This document shows positions 41,378-51,437 of a stretch of DNA of 64,000 nt, piece by piece (the first letter of the stretch is position 1; each line of letters starts with the position of its first letter). Source of the DNA: Lachnospiraceae bacterium (lineage in GTDB: Bacteria > Bacillota > Clostridia > Lachnospirales > Lachnospiraceae). Location: positions 2,108,001-2,172,000 of the forward strand of contig AP025576.1 of NCBI GenBank assembly GCA_022845955.1. The letters run 5' to 3'. Position numbers and translations under genes: made by a program. The notes under the pieces are model-generated. The model had not been told where the DNA came from. It ran no database searches and was given only the letters and a program-made list of their open reading frames with translations.

Positions 41378-41995
41378 ATGGAACAGCTTTTACAGATCAA
41401 AACGGTACCCATCAGCTATGAGCTGAAGGTGGAGAATGCAAGGCTGGAACGAAGGAACGGGACGGCGGAGGTTGAAATCAGCCGGGACAAGGGAGGTATG
41501 CATATCAAAAGCCGCCCTGTAAAGGTAAATATTGATTCTTTTGAGGCCAGGAATTCCATCCTGCCAACCACGGCCACCAGCATCAGGCAGGCGGCACAGA
41601 AGGGACAGATGGCTTCCTATCAGGCGACGGCCCAGTATGCGGCGGAAGGAAAACTGATGCTGAAAGCACAGATAGGGCAGGGAAATGAGATGCTGAATCA
41701 GATTCTGGAACAAAGAACGGCACAGCCCACAGGAGATTTCGGAATGACCTTTCTTCCCACCGCACAGGCACAGCTTTCTTGTGTGCCCCCTTCTCTTACC
41801 ATCGAATATGAGATGGATAAGCTGAATTTTGATTTGAAGGTGGATAAGGGCCAGGTGGAATTTATACCGGGAAATATTGAGCTTTCCATAGAACAATATC
41901 CGGATGTGATCATTCAGTATGTAGGTAAGCCGATATATGTACCCCCCAGTGTGGCGGAGCATTTTAACGGGGAATTTATTGATGTGAAAGCATAA
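41378..41995 (+). CDS. yviE: DUF6470 protein (YviE-like)
   Basis: A 205-residue protein with the family pattern at the N-terminus (LLQIKTVPISYELKVENARLE) and a C-terminal VAEHFNGEFIDVKA. In Bacillus the homologue YviE lies between flgL and fliW, as here. It is mostly beta-strand with a helical middle (about 60-125). No biochemical role is established. GGAGG is 11 bp upstream of the ATG. Confidence 0.85.
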   Translation: MEQLLQIKTVPISYELKVENARLERRNGTAEVEISRDKGGMHIKSRPVKVNIDSFEARNSILPTTATSIRQAAQKGQMASYQATAQYAAEGKLMLKAQIGQGNEMLNQILEQRTAQPTGDFGMTFLPTAQAQLSCVPPSLTIEYEMDKLNFDLKVDKGQVEFIPGNIELSIEQYPDVIIQYVGKPIYVPPSVAEHFNGEFIDVKA

Positions 41996-42026
41996 GGATG
42001 AATTATCAGAAAACGGAGCGGAACGT

Positions 42027-42470
42027 ATGAAGGCTGATACCATGTATTTTGGCAGGATAGAGTTCGATAAGAAGGAACTCATCCGGTTTGAGGAGGGTCT
42101 TTTTGGTTTTGAAAGCCAGAAAGACTTTCTTCCTGTTCCCTTTGAGGGGGAGGAGGATGCGGTTCTCTGTCTGCAGAGTATTTCGGACAGGGATATCTCA
42201 TTTCTCATTATGAATCCTTTCCGTTTGTATCCTGCGTATGAACCCAAGCTTGGCAAGGTGGATTACCGCAAACTGGGTACGGCAAAGGAAGAAAACCTTT
42301 CTTATTATGTCATCTGTGTGCTCCGGGATACGCCGGAGGAAAGTACGGTAAACCTGAAATGCCCGGTGGTGGTGAATACGGTTACCAGAAGGGCCGTGCA
42401 GGTGATCCTGGAAAACAATACTTACGGATTCCGGCATTCCCTTTCGGAATTTGCAGGAAAGGAGGCCTGA
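42027..42470 (+). CDS. fliW: Flagellar assembly factor FliW
   Basis: A 147-residue FliW: FGRIEFDKKELIRFEEGLFGFE near the start and a SLSEFAGKE end. FliW binds CsrA and flagellin, forming the homeostatic loop that frees flagellin translation. csrA follows with a 1-bp gap, the canonical pair. The flagellin target gene is not in the window. Confidence 0.96.
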   Translation: MKADTMYFGRIEFDKKELIRFEEGLFGFESQKDFLPVPFEGEEDAVLCLQSISDRDISFLIMNPFRLYPAYEPKLGKVDYRKLGTAKEENLSYYVICVLRDTPEESTVNLKCPVVVNTVTRRAVQVILENNTYGFRHSLSEFAGKEA

Positions 42471-42471
42471 T

Positions 42472-42717
42472 ATGCTGGTACTTCGCAGAAAAAAGGAAGA
42501 AGCCATCCGGATAGGCCCTGACATAACGGTGACCATAACGAATATCGGGCAGGATTATGTGAACCTGGCAATTGACGCGCCGCGGGAAGTCAATATCCTG
42601 CGTTCGGAACTGGCGGAGGCGGCGCAGGCAAACCGGGAAGCAGCCAAGGCCGATCCCCGGTCGGTAAAGGCGCTTACAGGTATGCTGCAGAAACAGAAGG
42701 AAAACCAAGATCAATGA
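42472..42717 (+). CDS. csrA: Translational regulator CsrA
   Basis: An 81-residue CsrA beginning MLVLRRKKEEAIRIG, with the RNA-binding ends (Arg near 44, EVNILRSEL). About 20 residues after the core are an extra Ala/Lys/Gln-rich tail. It represses flagellin translation by binding GGA sites unless held by FliW. Start set at 42472 by AAAGGAGG. Its stop overlaps the next start (ATGA). Confidence 0.95.
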   Translation: MLVLRRKKEEAIRIGPDITVTITNIGQDYVNLAIDAPREVNILRSELAEAAQANREAAKADPRSVKALTGMLQKQKENQDQ

Positions 42718-44744
42718 TACGGAAGAAACCTACGATTTTTACAGGAATATTCATACTGCTTACAGGCGCCTTCCTTTTGGGGAATTTGTCCGTACTGGCA
42801 CAGAACCGCTCTTCCGGAGATTTGAAGGTGAGCGGAGGAACCTACGGCAAGGATTACCGCTATGAGGAAAATACCCTTGTCATACTGACGGATACGGCGC
42901 TTACCATCTCGGGAGAGAGCAGGAAGGACCGGATACAGGTAAAAAGAGGGACAGACGCCAGGATCACATTAAAAAATGTGGACATCAGGGTAAGCGGCTG
43001 TGCGCTGGATGCGGGAAGCGAGACGGCGGTCATAAAGCTAAGCGGGACCAATTATCTGAAAAGCGGGGCCAAATATCCCGGCATCCTGGTGCCGGAGGGC
43101 ACAAGTGCGGAAATCTCCGGCGGCAGGAAGGACAGCGTTACCGTGTTCGGGGGAAGCCAGGCTGCCGGAATCGGCAGTGAAAAGGACAAAGCCTTTGGTG
43201 AAATAAAAATTACAGGCGGCACGGTTACGGCTACCGGCGGCGCAAAAGCGGCGGGCATCGGTAACGGCTTCCAGGGATCCGGCGGCAGGATCCGGCTGGA
43301 AGGAGGCAGAGTCAGTGCCTATGGAGGTGCCGGAGCTGCGGATTTGGGCTGCCCGCAGGAAGGAAACGGGACGGCAGGAATTACCCTTTCCGGGAACGGA
43401 ATCCTTTCTGCTGCGGAGGTTATCGGCAACAGCACCTATGAAGAGGGAATCCTTTTTACGGAAAAAAGCGGTGTGGTTTACGGGTCGGTAATTCTGTCTT
43501 ATCCGCTGGAAATCGCTTCGGGACAGACGTTTACCATCCCTCCGGAAAGTGACCTGGAAATCCCGGCAGATATCAAATGCGTGAACAAGGGTGATATGTA
43601 TGTCTACGGAACGCTGAAGACAGCGGGAGTATTTGACAATAAGGGACAGATATATGATTATGGGGAACAGCTGGCAGATGAGGCGGGAATTACCGGGAAT
43701 CCGGTAGTTTCCCGTGATATCCGTGATATTTACCTGGCGAATGGAAGCGTCCGCTTCACTAAGGAAGGCTATGAACAAAGCGGGATGCTTTTTCCGGACG
43801 ACAGCGGCTTTGGCAGCTATACCATTTTCGGGGAAGGGGAGGAAAGCGCCGCTTCTATCGATGTGGAGGCAGGACTTTCACTGACCTGTACTCTGAAGGA
43901 GGTGCTCCTTAACCCGGAGACAGGTAAGAGTGCGCTGACTCTTGGGGAGGGCGCTTCGGTACAGCTGCTTCTGGAAGGGGATAACCGGTTCGGCGGAGGC
44001 AGTGCTTCGGATCGGATCGTACTGGACAAGGATGCGGATCTGGAGCTTTCCGGAAGCGGGACCCTGGCCCTGGAGGGCGGAAATGGAAGCAGGCTGGTCC
44101 TTCAGGGAACCGCAGGTGCTTCTGCATCCTCTGCATCGGAAGAGGAGGAAGCGGACGGCGGAGACGGAGAAGAACAGCCGGCGGAAGATGTTTCCGCAGA
44201 TGCAGAGGTGAGAACGATCCCGGTTGAGGAGACGGAAAACATAATGGAAGCCGTACTCACCTATGATATGCTGGAACAGATGACGGAAGAAAAACAGGAT
44301 CTTGCCATAGAGGGCAGGATGGTACAGATAGCTATGGACTGGCGTGCGGTGAGGGAGCTGTACCGGGAAACCAGGGGGGATGTGACGATACGGGTGCGTC
44401 CGTTTACCATAGGCCCCGCTTTTCCCCTTGCTGCACAGTACATAGCGGACAGGCCGGTGTATGATATCCAGATCGTGGAAAAGGACGGGGGAAAAGAAAC
44501 CGTGCGCAGCGTTTCCTTTGAGGAGGGGACGGTTCAGCTGATGATCCCTTACAGCAAACCCTCTGCGGAAGATGCCAGAAAGCTGTATCTTGTCTACGTG
44601 GGGGCGGATAACACGCTGGACTGGATTAAGAATTCCTATTATGATGCCGGTAAAGAACGGATGGTATCAGAGGTCAGGCACTTTTCTGTATATGGAATCG
44701 GCAGCCAGGCGGCACCGGCGGCGGTGTCGGGAAACGGTGTCTGA
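42714..44744 (+). CDS. Large secreted beta-rich protein coupled to csrA
   Basis: A 676-residue protein with a signal peptide (about 1-29, cleavage after SVLA). Residues 35-450 are a series of Gly/Ser/Thr-rich beta segments (SGTNYLKSGAKYPGILV, GGTVTATGGAKAAGIGNG), suggesting a parallel beta-helix or carbohydrate-binding repeats. An acidic linker (about 470-500) leads to a C-terminal domain (about 515-660). No sortase or membrane anchor is seen at the C-terminus. Its ATG overlaps the csrA stop, so it belongs to the late flagellar unit. Function unknown. Confidence 0.75.
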   Translation: MIRKKPTIFTGIFILLTGAFLLGNLSVLAQNRSSGDLKVSGGTYGKDYRYEENTLVILTDTALTISGESRKDRIQVKRGTDARITLKNVDIRVSGCALDAGSETAVIKLSGTNYLKSGAKYPGILVPEGTSAEISGGRKDSVTVFGGSQAAGIGSEKDKAFGEIKITGGTVTATGGAKAAGIGNGFQGSGGRIRLEGGRVSAYGGAGAADLGCPQEGNGTAGITLSGNGILSAAEVIGNSTYEEGILFTEKSGVVYGSVILSYPLEIASGQTFTIPPESDLEIPADIKCVNKGDMYVYGTLKTAGVFDNKGQIYDYGEQLADEAGITGNPVVSRDIRDIYLANGSVRFTKEGYEQSGMLFPDDSGFGSYTIFGEGEESAASIDVEAGLSLTCTLKEVLLNPETGKSALTLGEGASVQLLLEGDNRFGGGSASDRIVLDKDADLELSGSGTLALEGGNGSRLVLQGTAGASASSASEEEEADGGDGEEQPAEDVSADAEVRTIPVEETENIMEAVLTYDMLEQMTEEKQDLAIEGRMVQIAMDWRAVRELYRETRGDVTIRVRPFTIGPAFPLAAQYIADRPVYDIQIVEKDGGKETVRSVSFEEGTVQLMIPYSKPSAEDARKLYLVYVGADNTLDWIKNSYYDAGKERMVSEVRHFSVYGIGSQAAPAAVSGNGV

Positions 44745-44798
44745 CGGGATGGCCTTTAATAAATAACAGGAGAACTTTGGGATAGGAAGCAAAGCCTT

Positions 44799-44852
44799 CC
44801 AGGAAAAGAAGAGAACCGGACAGCGGCATGTCCGGTTCTCTTCTTTTCCTGG
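44799..44852. terminator. Bidirectional terminator between convergent units
   Basis: A perfect 24-bp stem (44799-44822 with 44829-44852), 6-nt loop; each arm includes the A-rich/T-rich stretch AGGAAAAGAAG, giving U-rich 3-prime sides in both directions. It ends both the late flagellar unit and the leftward che-rubrerythrin unit. Confidence 0.9.
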
Positions 44853-44875
44853 ATATTATTATGCGGAGAAAATAA

Positions 44876-45430
44876 TTACGTTTCTTCCGGAATCGGTTCA
44901 AAGGAGCCGATGGCTTCGCACACGTCGCACACATCCATAGGTTCCTGCCGCATCGCTCCGCAGAACATACAGCGGTAGCCGGGCCTGGGGGGCGCAGGCT
45001 GTACGGATTCCTGTTCCTCAGCCGCTGCCGGCTGGCTTTTCAGCTGGATCAGCGCCCGTAAAAAGGCTTCCTCATGATTTTTTTCTATGGCGGCTACCTT
45101 CTCAAACATGCCGGCGATCTCTTCAAACCCCTCTTCTCTTGCCACGGCGGCAAAGCCGGGATACATGCTGCGCCACTCCGAATTTTCACCGGAGGCGGAC
45201 TCCATGAGATTGCCGGAGGAATCTGACAGGGGGCCGTTGAGGAGACTGTACCATATTTTGGCATGATAGGTTTCATTGCGTATCATCTGTTTGTAAAGAT
45301 CGGCCACACGATAAAGCCCTTCCTTTCTGGCAGCTTCCTCATAAAAGGCATATTTGGAACGGGCGAGGGATTCCCCCGCGAGAGCGGCCTTCAGGTTTTC
45401 TTCTGTTTTGGTGTTTTTCAGTTCTTTCAT
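44876..45430 (-). CDS. Rubrerythrin
   Basis: A 184-residue rubrerythrin. Di-iron ligands in [25 protein letters not shown] and IEKNHEEAF (four-helix bundle, about 1-130); a C-terminal rubredoxin-like site with [10 protein letters not shown] and DVCDVC (about 150-175). It reduces peroxide in anaerobes. It is 17 bp behind cheB on the same strand and so probably cotranscribed, which is unusual. Confidence 0.93.
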   Translation of the reverse strand: MKELKNTKTEENLKAALAGESLARSKYAFYEEAARKEGLYRVADLYKQMIRNETYHAKIWYSLLNGPLSDSSGNLMESASGENSEWRSMYPGFAAVAREEGFEEIAGMFEKVAAIEKNHEEAFLRALIQLKSQPAAAEEQESVQPAPPRPGYRCMFCGAMRQEPMDVCDVCEAIGSFEPIPEET

Positions 45431-45447
45431 TTCCGTTATCCTTTGTC

Positions 45448-46509
45448 TTATTTTTTATTCAGGTAATTCATAAGTACCCTGGGAATATTGGCGCAGGAGG
45501 ACTGGACACATACGCCGCCGATATTATGGGCGACCATGGGCATACCGTACACCACACAGGACTCCTTGTCCTGGCCGATGGTATAAGCGCCGGCCCTGCG
45601 CATCTTCAGCAGACCGTCGGCGCCGTCGTGTCCCATGCCGGTGAGGATGATCCCCACGCCGTTGCTCTGGACAGCGTCGGCCATAGAATGGAACAGGACA
45701 TCCACAGAGGGCATATGGCCGTTTACCTTTTCCCCGTTAAAGCAGGAAACCGTATACGAAGTACCCAGGCGCACCACTTTCATCTGCTGGCTGCCCGGGG
45801 CTATCAGCACTTTTCCCGGTTCTATCCTATCGCCGTTGGCGGCCTCCTTTACCTGCAGCCTGCAGAGCCGGTCAAGACGCTGGGCATACATCTGGGTAAA
45901 GCCCTCCGGCATATGCTGGGTAACCACAATGCCGGGCATGTTTTCCGGAAGCTCCTGGAGGATCTGAAGCGTGGCCTCTGTCCCTCCCGTGGATGCGCCG
46001 ATAGCTATGACCGTGGATTGCAGGACGGCGGAGCTTATGGGAGACAGCCGGGGGATTAAAGGCGACAGGAACTCCTTTTTCACGGGAGTCTGGCCTGCCA
46101 CATGCACCTTCGAACGGGAAGCAATGACAATTTTGGATGCCAGGCTGTCAATAAATTCCTGGCGTCCGTAATTCCCTGCGGTGTTCGGTTTCCTGACAAA
46201 ATCCACGGCGCCGTTGGAAAGCGCCTCAAACACGTTCATATTCACTGCGGATACCATGATTACCGGAATCGGATGTCTGGGCAGCACCTGCCTGAGAAAT
46301 TCGATTCCGTTCATTTTGGGCATTTCCACATCCATGGTGATGACATCGGGAGAACAAAGAGGGATTTTTTCCATGGCCTCATAAGCATTGGCCGCATAGC
46401 CCACGATCTGGATCAGCTTGTTTGCCTGAGGAAGGCTGCTGGTGAGAAATTGGCCGAAAACCATGGAATCGTCCACCACCAGGACTCGGATTGTAGCATT
46501 TAGAAGCAT
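45448..46509 (-). CDS. cheB: Chemotaxis methylesterase CheB
   Basis: A 353-residue CheB: receiver domain ([10 protein letters not shown], phospho-Asp in [13 protein letters not shown]; about 8-125), linker, and C-terminal esterase (about 165-350) with Ser in [13 protein letters not shown], His in [10 protein letters not shown] and Asp in GMGHDGADG. It removes receptor methyl groups; phosphorylation by CheA activates it. Fourth gene of the leftward che unit. Confidence 0.97.
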   Translation of the reverse strand: MLLNATIRVLVVDDSMVFGQFLTSSLPQANKLIQIVGYAANAYEAMEKIPLCSPDVITMDVEMPKMNGIEFLRQVLPRHPIPVIMVSAVNMNVFEALSNGAVDFVRKPNTAGNYGRQEFIDSLASKIVIASRSKVHVAGQTPVKKEFLSPLIPRLSPISSAVLQSTVIAIGASTGGTEATLQILQELPENMPGIVVTQHMPEGFTQMYAQRLDRLCRLQVKEAANGDRIEPGKVLIAPGSQQMKVVRLGTSYTVSCFNGEKVNGHMPSVDVLFHSMADAVQSNGVGIILTGMGHDGADGLLKMRRAGAYTIGQDKESCVVYGMPMVAHNIGGVCVQSSCANIPRVLMNYLNKK

Positions 46510-46526
46510 TTTTTCATCGCCTTTCT

Positions 46527-47345
46527 TTAACTGCCGGACTGTTTACGGTAGGTGGCCGGCATAATATAGTCATATCGGGTGGAGGTTTTGTTCAGGCTTT
46601 CCGAATGGCCGATAAGGAGATAACCTCCCGGGGCAGTGGCATCGTAAAAACGATCCACCAGGCTGTCTTTGGTCGCCTGATCGAAATAAATCATCACGTT
46701 CCGGCAGAATATCACATCGAATTTCAGCTTGAACCGGATGGGATCCATCAGATTGAAGGTTTTGAAAATGACGTTGGACTGCAGGGACGGCTTAACCGTC
46801 CACAGTCCGGTGTCCCTGGAATGCTCAAAGTATCTGGTTTTCCAGGCTGCAGGAAGCCTGGAGAGGGACTCCTCGTCATATTGGGCATTCTGGGCAGCGG
46901 TCAATGCGTTCTGGGAAATATCGGTGGCCAATATCCGGGTATCCCAGTATCCCTTTCCTCCGAAATATTCCTTTAGCAGCATGGAGATGGTATAAGGCTC
47001 CTGGCCGGTGGAACAGCCTGCGCTCCAGATACTGAGCACGTGATCCTTCTTTTTCTGCTCCAGATAAGGGAGGATGGTGTCCCGGAAGAAGGTGAAATGC
47101 TCTTCTTCCCGCATAAAAAAGGTATAGTTTGTGGTAAGCCGGTTCAGCATGCCGTCAATATCCGACGGGGTGGCTTTTGTGAGGATATCATTTACATATT
47201 CCGTAAAGCCGGGATAGCCTTTTGCCATAATGTCGTTGGACAGCCTTCCCATGATGAGCTGTCTCTTCTGGGAAAGATCAATTCCGTAATTTTCCCTGAT
47301 AAAAGTATATAAGCGTTTAAAATCGTTATCACTGATTGTTAACAT
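46527..47345 (-). CDS. cheR: Chemotaxis methyltransferase CheR
   Basis: A 272-residue CheR: N-terminal helical domain, then the SAM-binding domain with IWSAGCSTGQEPYTISM and ILATDISQNALTAA, and FDVIFCRNVMIYFDQ. Uses S-adenosylmethionine to methylate receptor glutamates. 17-bp gap to cheB, 21 bp from cheW. Confidence 0.97.
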   Translation of the reverse strand: MLTISDNDFKRLYTFIRENYGIDLSQKRQLIMGRLSNDIMAKGYPGFTEYVNDILTKATPSDIDGMLNRLTTNYTFFMREEEHFTFFRDTILPYLEQKKKDHVLSIWSAGCSTGQEPYTISMLLKEYFGGKGYWDTRILATDISQNALTAAQNAQYDEESLSRLPAAWKTRYFEHSRDTGLWTVKPSLQSNVIFKTFNLMDPIRFKLKFDVIFCRNVMIYFDQATKDSLVDRFYDATAPGGYLLIGHSESLNKTSTRYDYIMPATYRKQSGS

Positions 47346-47366
47346 CCTGTTGACTCCTGTTTTTGG

Positions 47367-47804
47367 TTATTCAATGAGGGCTTCATAATTCAGCAGGAGG
47401 ATCACGGTCCCGTCCTCAAGGGAAACCATGCCGTTGGTCAGTTCCTGCCTGTTTTCCACAGGGATGGGGGAAGCATCGGACAGATCGATGTCCAGTACCT
47501 GGGACACACTGTCAACCATCATTCCGATTGTGGTGGACAGAATCTGCAGGATCACGGTACTGTGGGATTCCGGGCTTTCCATTCCGCCCACACGCAGACG
47601 GAAATCGATGATGGGGATGATCTGTCCCCTGAGATTGATGATTCCTTTAATATAATCGGGAACCATGGGCAGGGGGCGGACGGAATAGTCGGTTATGATT
47701 TCCACCACATTCATGGTATCCACGCCGTAGGTCAGGCCGTTGGCGATAAAGGTAAGGTAGCTCTTTGTTTTTTCATTCTCTTCGTTGGTCTGGATTTTAG
47801 CCAT
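47367..47804 (-). CDS. cheW: Chemotaxis coupling protein CheW
   Basis: A 145-residue CheW with the SH3-like double fold: YLTFIANGLTYGVDTMNVVEII, KGIINLRGQIIPIIDFR. Start 47804 is chosen from GGAGGC 8 bp upstream; a longer frame to 47903 would overlap cheA. It links receptors to CheA. Confidence 0.96.
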   Translation of the reverse strand: MAKIQTNEENEKTKSYLTFIANGLTYGVDTMNVVEIITDYSVRPLPMVPDYIKGIINLRGQIIPIIDFRLRVGGMESPESHSTVILQILSTTIGMMVDSVSQVLDIDLSDASPIPVENRQELTNGMVSLEDGTVILLLNYEALIE

Positions 47805-47838
47805 TGTCAAAGCCTCCGTATTCGTTTCAGGCAGGGGG

Positions 47839-49917
47839 TCAGAAAAGGGCCTGTGCCGCCTGGTATACATTTGATATTTCCAGGATGATGCTGATATTTC
47901 CATCTCCCAGGATCGTACATCCGCTGATGCCGGAATTCTTGATGTTGAAATTGTTCAGGTAGGAGGGGAGCGGCTTGACCACCACCTGCTGTTCTCCTAA
48001 CAGTTCGTCGATAAACAGGCAGTAGGATTTGTCGCTGGCTTCCACCCACATAAGCAGGCCCTCCGTGATGCCGGTAATCGCCGAATCAATTCCATAGAGC
48101 TGATGGAGGCGCACCAGAGGATAAAAATCCCCCATACAGCGGATGAGTTCATGCCCTTCGGAATCATAAATGATATCCTCAGGCAGAGCCTTGAAGGATT
48201 TGCGGATATTGGAAATGGGGATAGTGAAAATAGTGCCTCCCACGGAAACCTCCATTCCGTCCACGATAGCAAGGGTGAGCGGTATGCGCAGAGTCATGCA
48301 GGTACCTTTGCCGTATTCGCTGGATATACCCACCGTACCGCCGATCGCTTCCACATTCCTCTTTACCACGTCCATTCCCACACCTCTGCCGGAGTATTCG
48401 GTAACCTCTTTATTGGTGGAAAAACCGGGAAGCATCAGCAGGGAAAGGATTTCCTTCTGGCTGTATTCTTCCTCCGGCTTTACCAGCAGCCCGTTCTCCC
48501 TGGCTTTGGCCAGGACGGAGGCAGGGTCGATTCCGCGGCCGTCATCGGTTATGGTGATGATGACCTCGCTGCCGGTATGGCGCGCCGCCAGGACGATCTC
48601 ACCCTGCGGGTTTTTCCCGGCCCGGACACGGTCGTCCGCGGCTTTTTCAATCCCGTGGTCCATGGCGTTTCTTACTATATGCATGATGGGATCGCTGATG
48701 TTGTCCACGATACTTTTGTCTACTTCCGTATTCTCGCCTTCAATGGTCAGCCGTACATCCTTATTCAGCTCCTGCTTCATATCCCGGACAATCCGGTTCA
48801 TTTTCTGGAAGGTGCCGGAGATAGGCACCATCCGCAGGGACATGGCGATATCCTGCAGGTCGTCGGTGAGCTTGCGCAGCTGCCTTGCGGATTTGAGGAA
48901 GCTGTCCAGCTTCAGGCCGTGCAGCTCCGGGGAGGAAATCACCATGGATTCGGTGATGACGATTTCCCCCACCACCGCCATCAGCATGTCCAGCTTGGTC
49001 AGGTTCACGCTGATCAGGTTCTGTTTCACCGGCGCGTTATGGGCGGCGCCGGGAGCCGCCTTTTGGGCGGGAGAAGCCTTCGGAGTGTCGGGCGCTGTGC
49101 CGGATGCCGTGGTCTGCCGTGTTTCCGGTTCCCGGTATTCCGGGTTGTCCAGCAGTTCGTAAGAATGGAGATTGTTGATATCCTTGATGACCGCAATGGC
49201 GGTTTCCGCCGTTTCCTTCGCGTCAAAGGCGAGAAAAAAACCGTCCCGTATAATGAGTTCAGCCGTGCCGCTGTTGTTCTCGATGTCCGCCGGATAAAAA
49301 CGGAAATCCGTGATGGCATCCTTCAGGGAGGTTACCAGCATGAAAGCTCTCAGGTTTTCCATGCCGCAGCCCTCATCAAAAAAGACACGCAGGAAGCAAA
49401 TCCCCGGATCCGGGGGAAGTGAGGCCCCGTTCCGGGATTGTACGGCAGGGGAGGGAGCGGGGGCGGCGGCCGGCGGGGCCGCGGAAGCCTTTTTTCCTCC
49501 GCCGTCTTTACTGATTTTATCCAGAAAACTATTAATTTCTTGAATTATACTGTCGATATTAGTACTGAGTGGTTCATTTTTTTCCACCTTGCGGACTTCT
49601 TCCCGCAGTTTATCGGTGGATTTAAACATGAGGTTAAACAGCTCTGATTTATGGGAACTGCTCAGACTGCTGATTCCATTCTCCCGTATGAAAAAGAAAA
49701 CGTCCTCAATATGGTGGGCAATGGTCATGAGGGAAGAAAATTCAAGCATGGCAGAAGAGCCTTTGATCGTATGCATGATACGGAAGATTTCATTCACATC
49801 ATCCGAGGTAAAATCCGCATTTTTTTCTGCATTGATCAGCAGTTCATCAAGCTGTTCCAGAAGGGAATTGGTTTCGAATAAATAAGTATCCAGTAGGTTA
49901 TCCAGAGTGTTATCCAT
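47839..49917 (-). CDS. cheA: Chemotaxis histidine kinase CheA
   Basis: A 692-residue CheA: HPt domain with phospho-His in IMHTIKGSSAMLEF (about 51), a CheY-binding P2 region (about 170-265), dimer helices (about 300-365), ATPase with HIVRNAMDHGIE, ITDDGRGIDP and GRGVGMDVVKRNVE (about 370-545), and a C-terminal CheW-like domain. First gene of the leftward unit. A sigma-D-type promoter lies 57 bp upstream. Confidence 0.98.
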   Translation of the reverse strand: MDNTLDNLLDTYLFETNSLLEQLDELLINAEKNADFTSDDVNEIFRIMHTIKGSSAMLEFSSLMTIAHHIEDVFFFIRENGISSLSSSHKSELFNLMFKSTDKLREEVRKVEKNEPLSTNIDSIIQEINSFLDKISKDGGGKKASAAPPAAAPAPSPAVQSRNGASLPPDPGICFLRVFFDEGCGMENLRAFMLVTSLKDAITDFRFYPADIENNSGTAELIIRDGFFLAFDAKETAETAIAVIKDINNLHSYELLDNPEYREPETRQTTASGTAPDTPKASPAQKAAPGAAHNAPVKQNLISVNLTKLDMLMAVVGEIVITESMVISSPELHGLKLDSFLKSARQLRKLTDDLQDIAMSLRMVPISGTFQKMNRIVRDMKQELNKDVRLTIEGENTEVDKSIVDNISDPIMHIVRNAMDHGIEKAADDRVRAGKNPQGEIVLAARHTGSEVIITITDDGRGIDPASVLAKARENGLLVKPEEEYSQKEILSLLMLPGFSTNKEVTEYSGRGVGMDVVKRNVEAIGGTVGISSEYGKGTCMTLRIPLTLAIVDGMEVSVGGTIFTIPISNIRKSFKALPEDIIYDSEGHELIRCMGDFYPLVRLHQLYGIDSAITGITEGLLMWVEASDKSYCLFIDELLGEQQVVVKPLPSYLNNFNIKNSGISGCTILGDGNISIILEISNVYQAAQALF

Positions 49918-49973
49918 AATTCTTTTACACCGCCTTATCTGATCAGATATTTTATGTTTATGACATATTTTAT

Positions 49974-49999
49974 ATATCGGCTAAAAAATACAGAAAATA
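49974..49999 (-). promoter_or_regulatory. Sigma-D-type promoter for the cheA unit
   Basis: On the minus strand, TATT (49999-49996), 14-bp spacer, GCCGATAT (49981-49974). Exact -10 consensus. Together with 1422, 1488 and 36025 it defines a TATT-N14 subtype in this genome. Confidence 0.65.
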
Positions 50000-50015
50000 A
50001 TTGGAGTTGCAAAAA

Positions 50016-51437
50016 ATGTCTAATATTTTGAAGGTCACCACGCCCGTCGGAGGGTATGAAAACAAGAATAATATGAAAATGAATCCGACCTCAAGCGGGG
50101 AGCTGCAGCGCGTCCAGGCCCCCATTGAGCCGCAGAAGGTACTCAGGCCGGATGCCAGGAATGACGCCGGACAGGATAAAAATACACAGCTGAAGCTCAA
50201 TTATGAGTCCAATTACAATAATTTTATCAAGATGCTGCAGTCCACCGGGGATCAGGTGGAGGATCTGACCCGCATTCTGATGCAGAAGAGGGAGCTGCTG
50301 ATCCAGTCCGGCATGGACGGGAATACGGCGGAGGAAATAGCGCGTTTCTTTTCCATGATAGGGCTGAAGGAAGGAGATATGGCTCTTTTCCTGAAGCAGC
50401 AGGCGGATATGGGCGTGCGCTTTAAGGGGCCTTTGTTCGACCTGCTGCGGCAGGTGATGGAGCAGACGGATTCCGTGGATCTGAAAGCTTCTATCCTGGA
50501 TTTTGTCAGGCGCTACGGCGATATGGCATCCGGGGGACATATCATGCAGACGATTGTGGATGCCCTGCACAAAGCCGGAAAATACATGTATTCAAAACAG
50601 GCAGGGGAGCTGGAACAGATGACCGGCCGCCTTGCTTTCGGAAAACAGCATGCAAACGGAGAAACACAGAAAAATACAGCCCTTTTAAAAGAAAAAATCC
50701 TTCCGCTTCTGAACCGTTATATCTCCGCGACCCATGACAGGGGGGAGCTGCGCAACTTTGCGGCCCATATCTCGTACCAGCTCGCCCGGTATGAAAACGG
50801 CAGCATGGAGGGGCTGATGCAGAGCTTCCGTAAGCTGCTGGGCTATCAGGGGGTTAGGAAGGTTTTCGGGGATATGGACGAATCCCTGGTGGAATCGGTG
50901 CTTCACAAGGCGGCAGGAGAAAAGGCGGACTGGAACAGAGGCTTCCTGGACATCCTGCGTTCGGGCATGAACGGCGACAGCAGTATGGAAGCGAAGCAGA
51001 TAAGCCGGAATGTGATCCAGTCCATCCTGCTGAATGAAAGCGTGTACATGCCGGTGCTCCATCTCATGCTTCCTATGGTGGTGGAGGATAAGCTGATGTA
51101 TTCCGAACTGTGGATTGACCCCGATGACAGGGGAAACGCCGCGGAGGAAGAGGACGGGCCGGCGGTGAGGGCGCTTATTAAATTTGATATCGAACAGCTT
51201 GGTTTTTTTGATATGTTTCTGCTTTACAGGGACGGGAAGATGGAAATGCAGCTGGATATCCCGGACAGCCTGCTGGAGAAAGAAAAGGAAATCCGGCAGA
51301 ATGTGGGACGTATTTTATCGGAAAACGGGATACGTCTGGAGAATCTGGTGACCGGATCCAGCAGGGAGTCCATACCCATTACGGAAGCATTTCCCCAGAT
51401 TACAGAAAAAAGGAGTGGAGTTAATGTCCGAGTTTAA
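50016..51437 (+). CDS. YlqG/FliK-like protein of unknown function
   Basis: A 473-residue protein, mostly helical (about 50-370), with a C-terminal region (about 385-455: IKFDIEQLGFFDMFLLYRDG, EKEIRQNVGRIL) that resembles the FliK hook-length control fold. It overlaps a gene for an FlhB C-terminal-like protein, the Bacillus ylqG-ylqH arrangement. Start 50016 has GGAG 9 bp upstream; a TTG at 50001 is possible. A role with type III export is suggested, not shown. Confidence 0.7.
   Translation: MSNILKVTTPVGGYENKNNMKMNPTSSGELQRVQAPIEPQKVLRPDARNDAGQDKNTQLKLNYESNYNNFIKMLQSTGDQVEDLTRILMQKRELLIQSGMDGNTAEEIARFFSMIGLKEGDMALFLKQQADMGVRFKGPLFDLLRQVMEQTDSVDLKASILDFVRRYGDMASGGHIMQTIVDALHKAGKYMYSKQAGELEQMTGRLAFGKQHANGETQKNTALLKEKILPLLNRYISATHDRGELRNFAAHISYQLARYENGSMEGLMQSFRKLLGYQGVRKVFGDMDESLVESVLHKAAGEKADWNRGFLDILRSGMNGDSSMEAKQISRNVIQSILLNESVYMPVLHLMLPMVVEDKLMYSELWIDPDDRGNAAEEEDGPAVRALIKFDIEQLGFFDMFLLYRDGKMEMQLDIPDSLLEKEKEIRQNVGRILSENGIRLENLVTGSSRESIPITEAFPQITEKRSGVNVRV

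Noticed and set aside
48103..49422. A 439-codon open frame on the plus strand
   Set aside because: Antisense of cheA; the real gene has all CheA domains in order.
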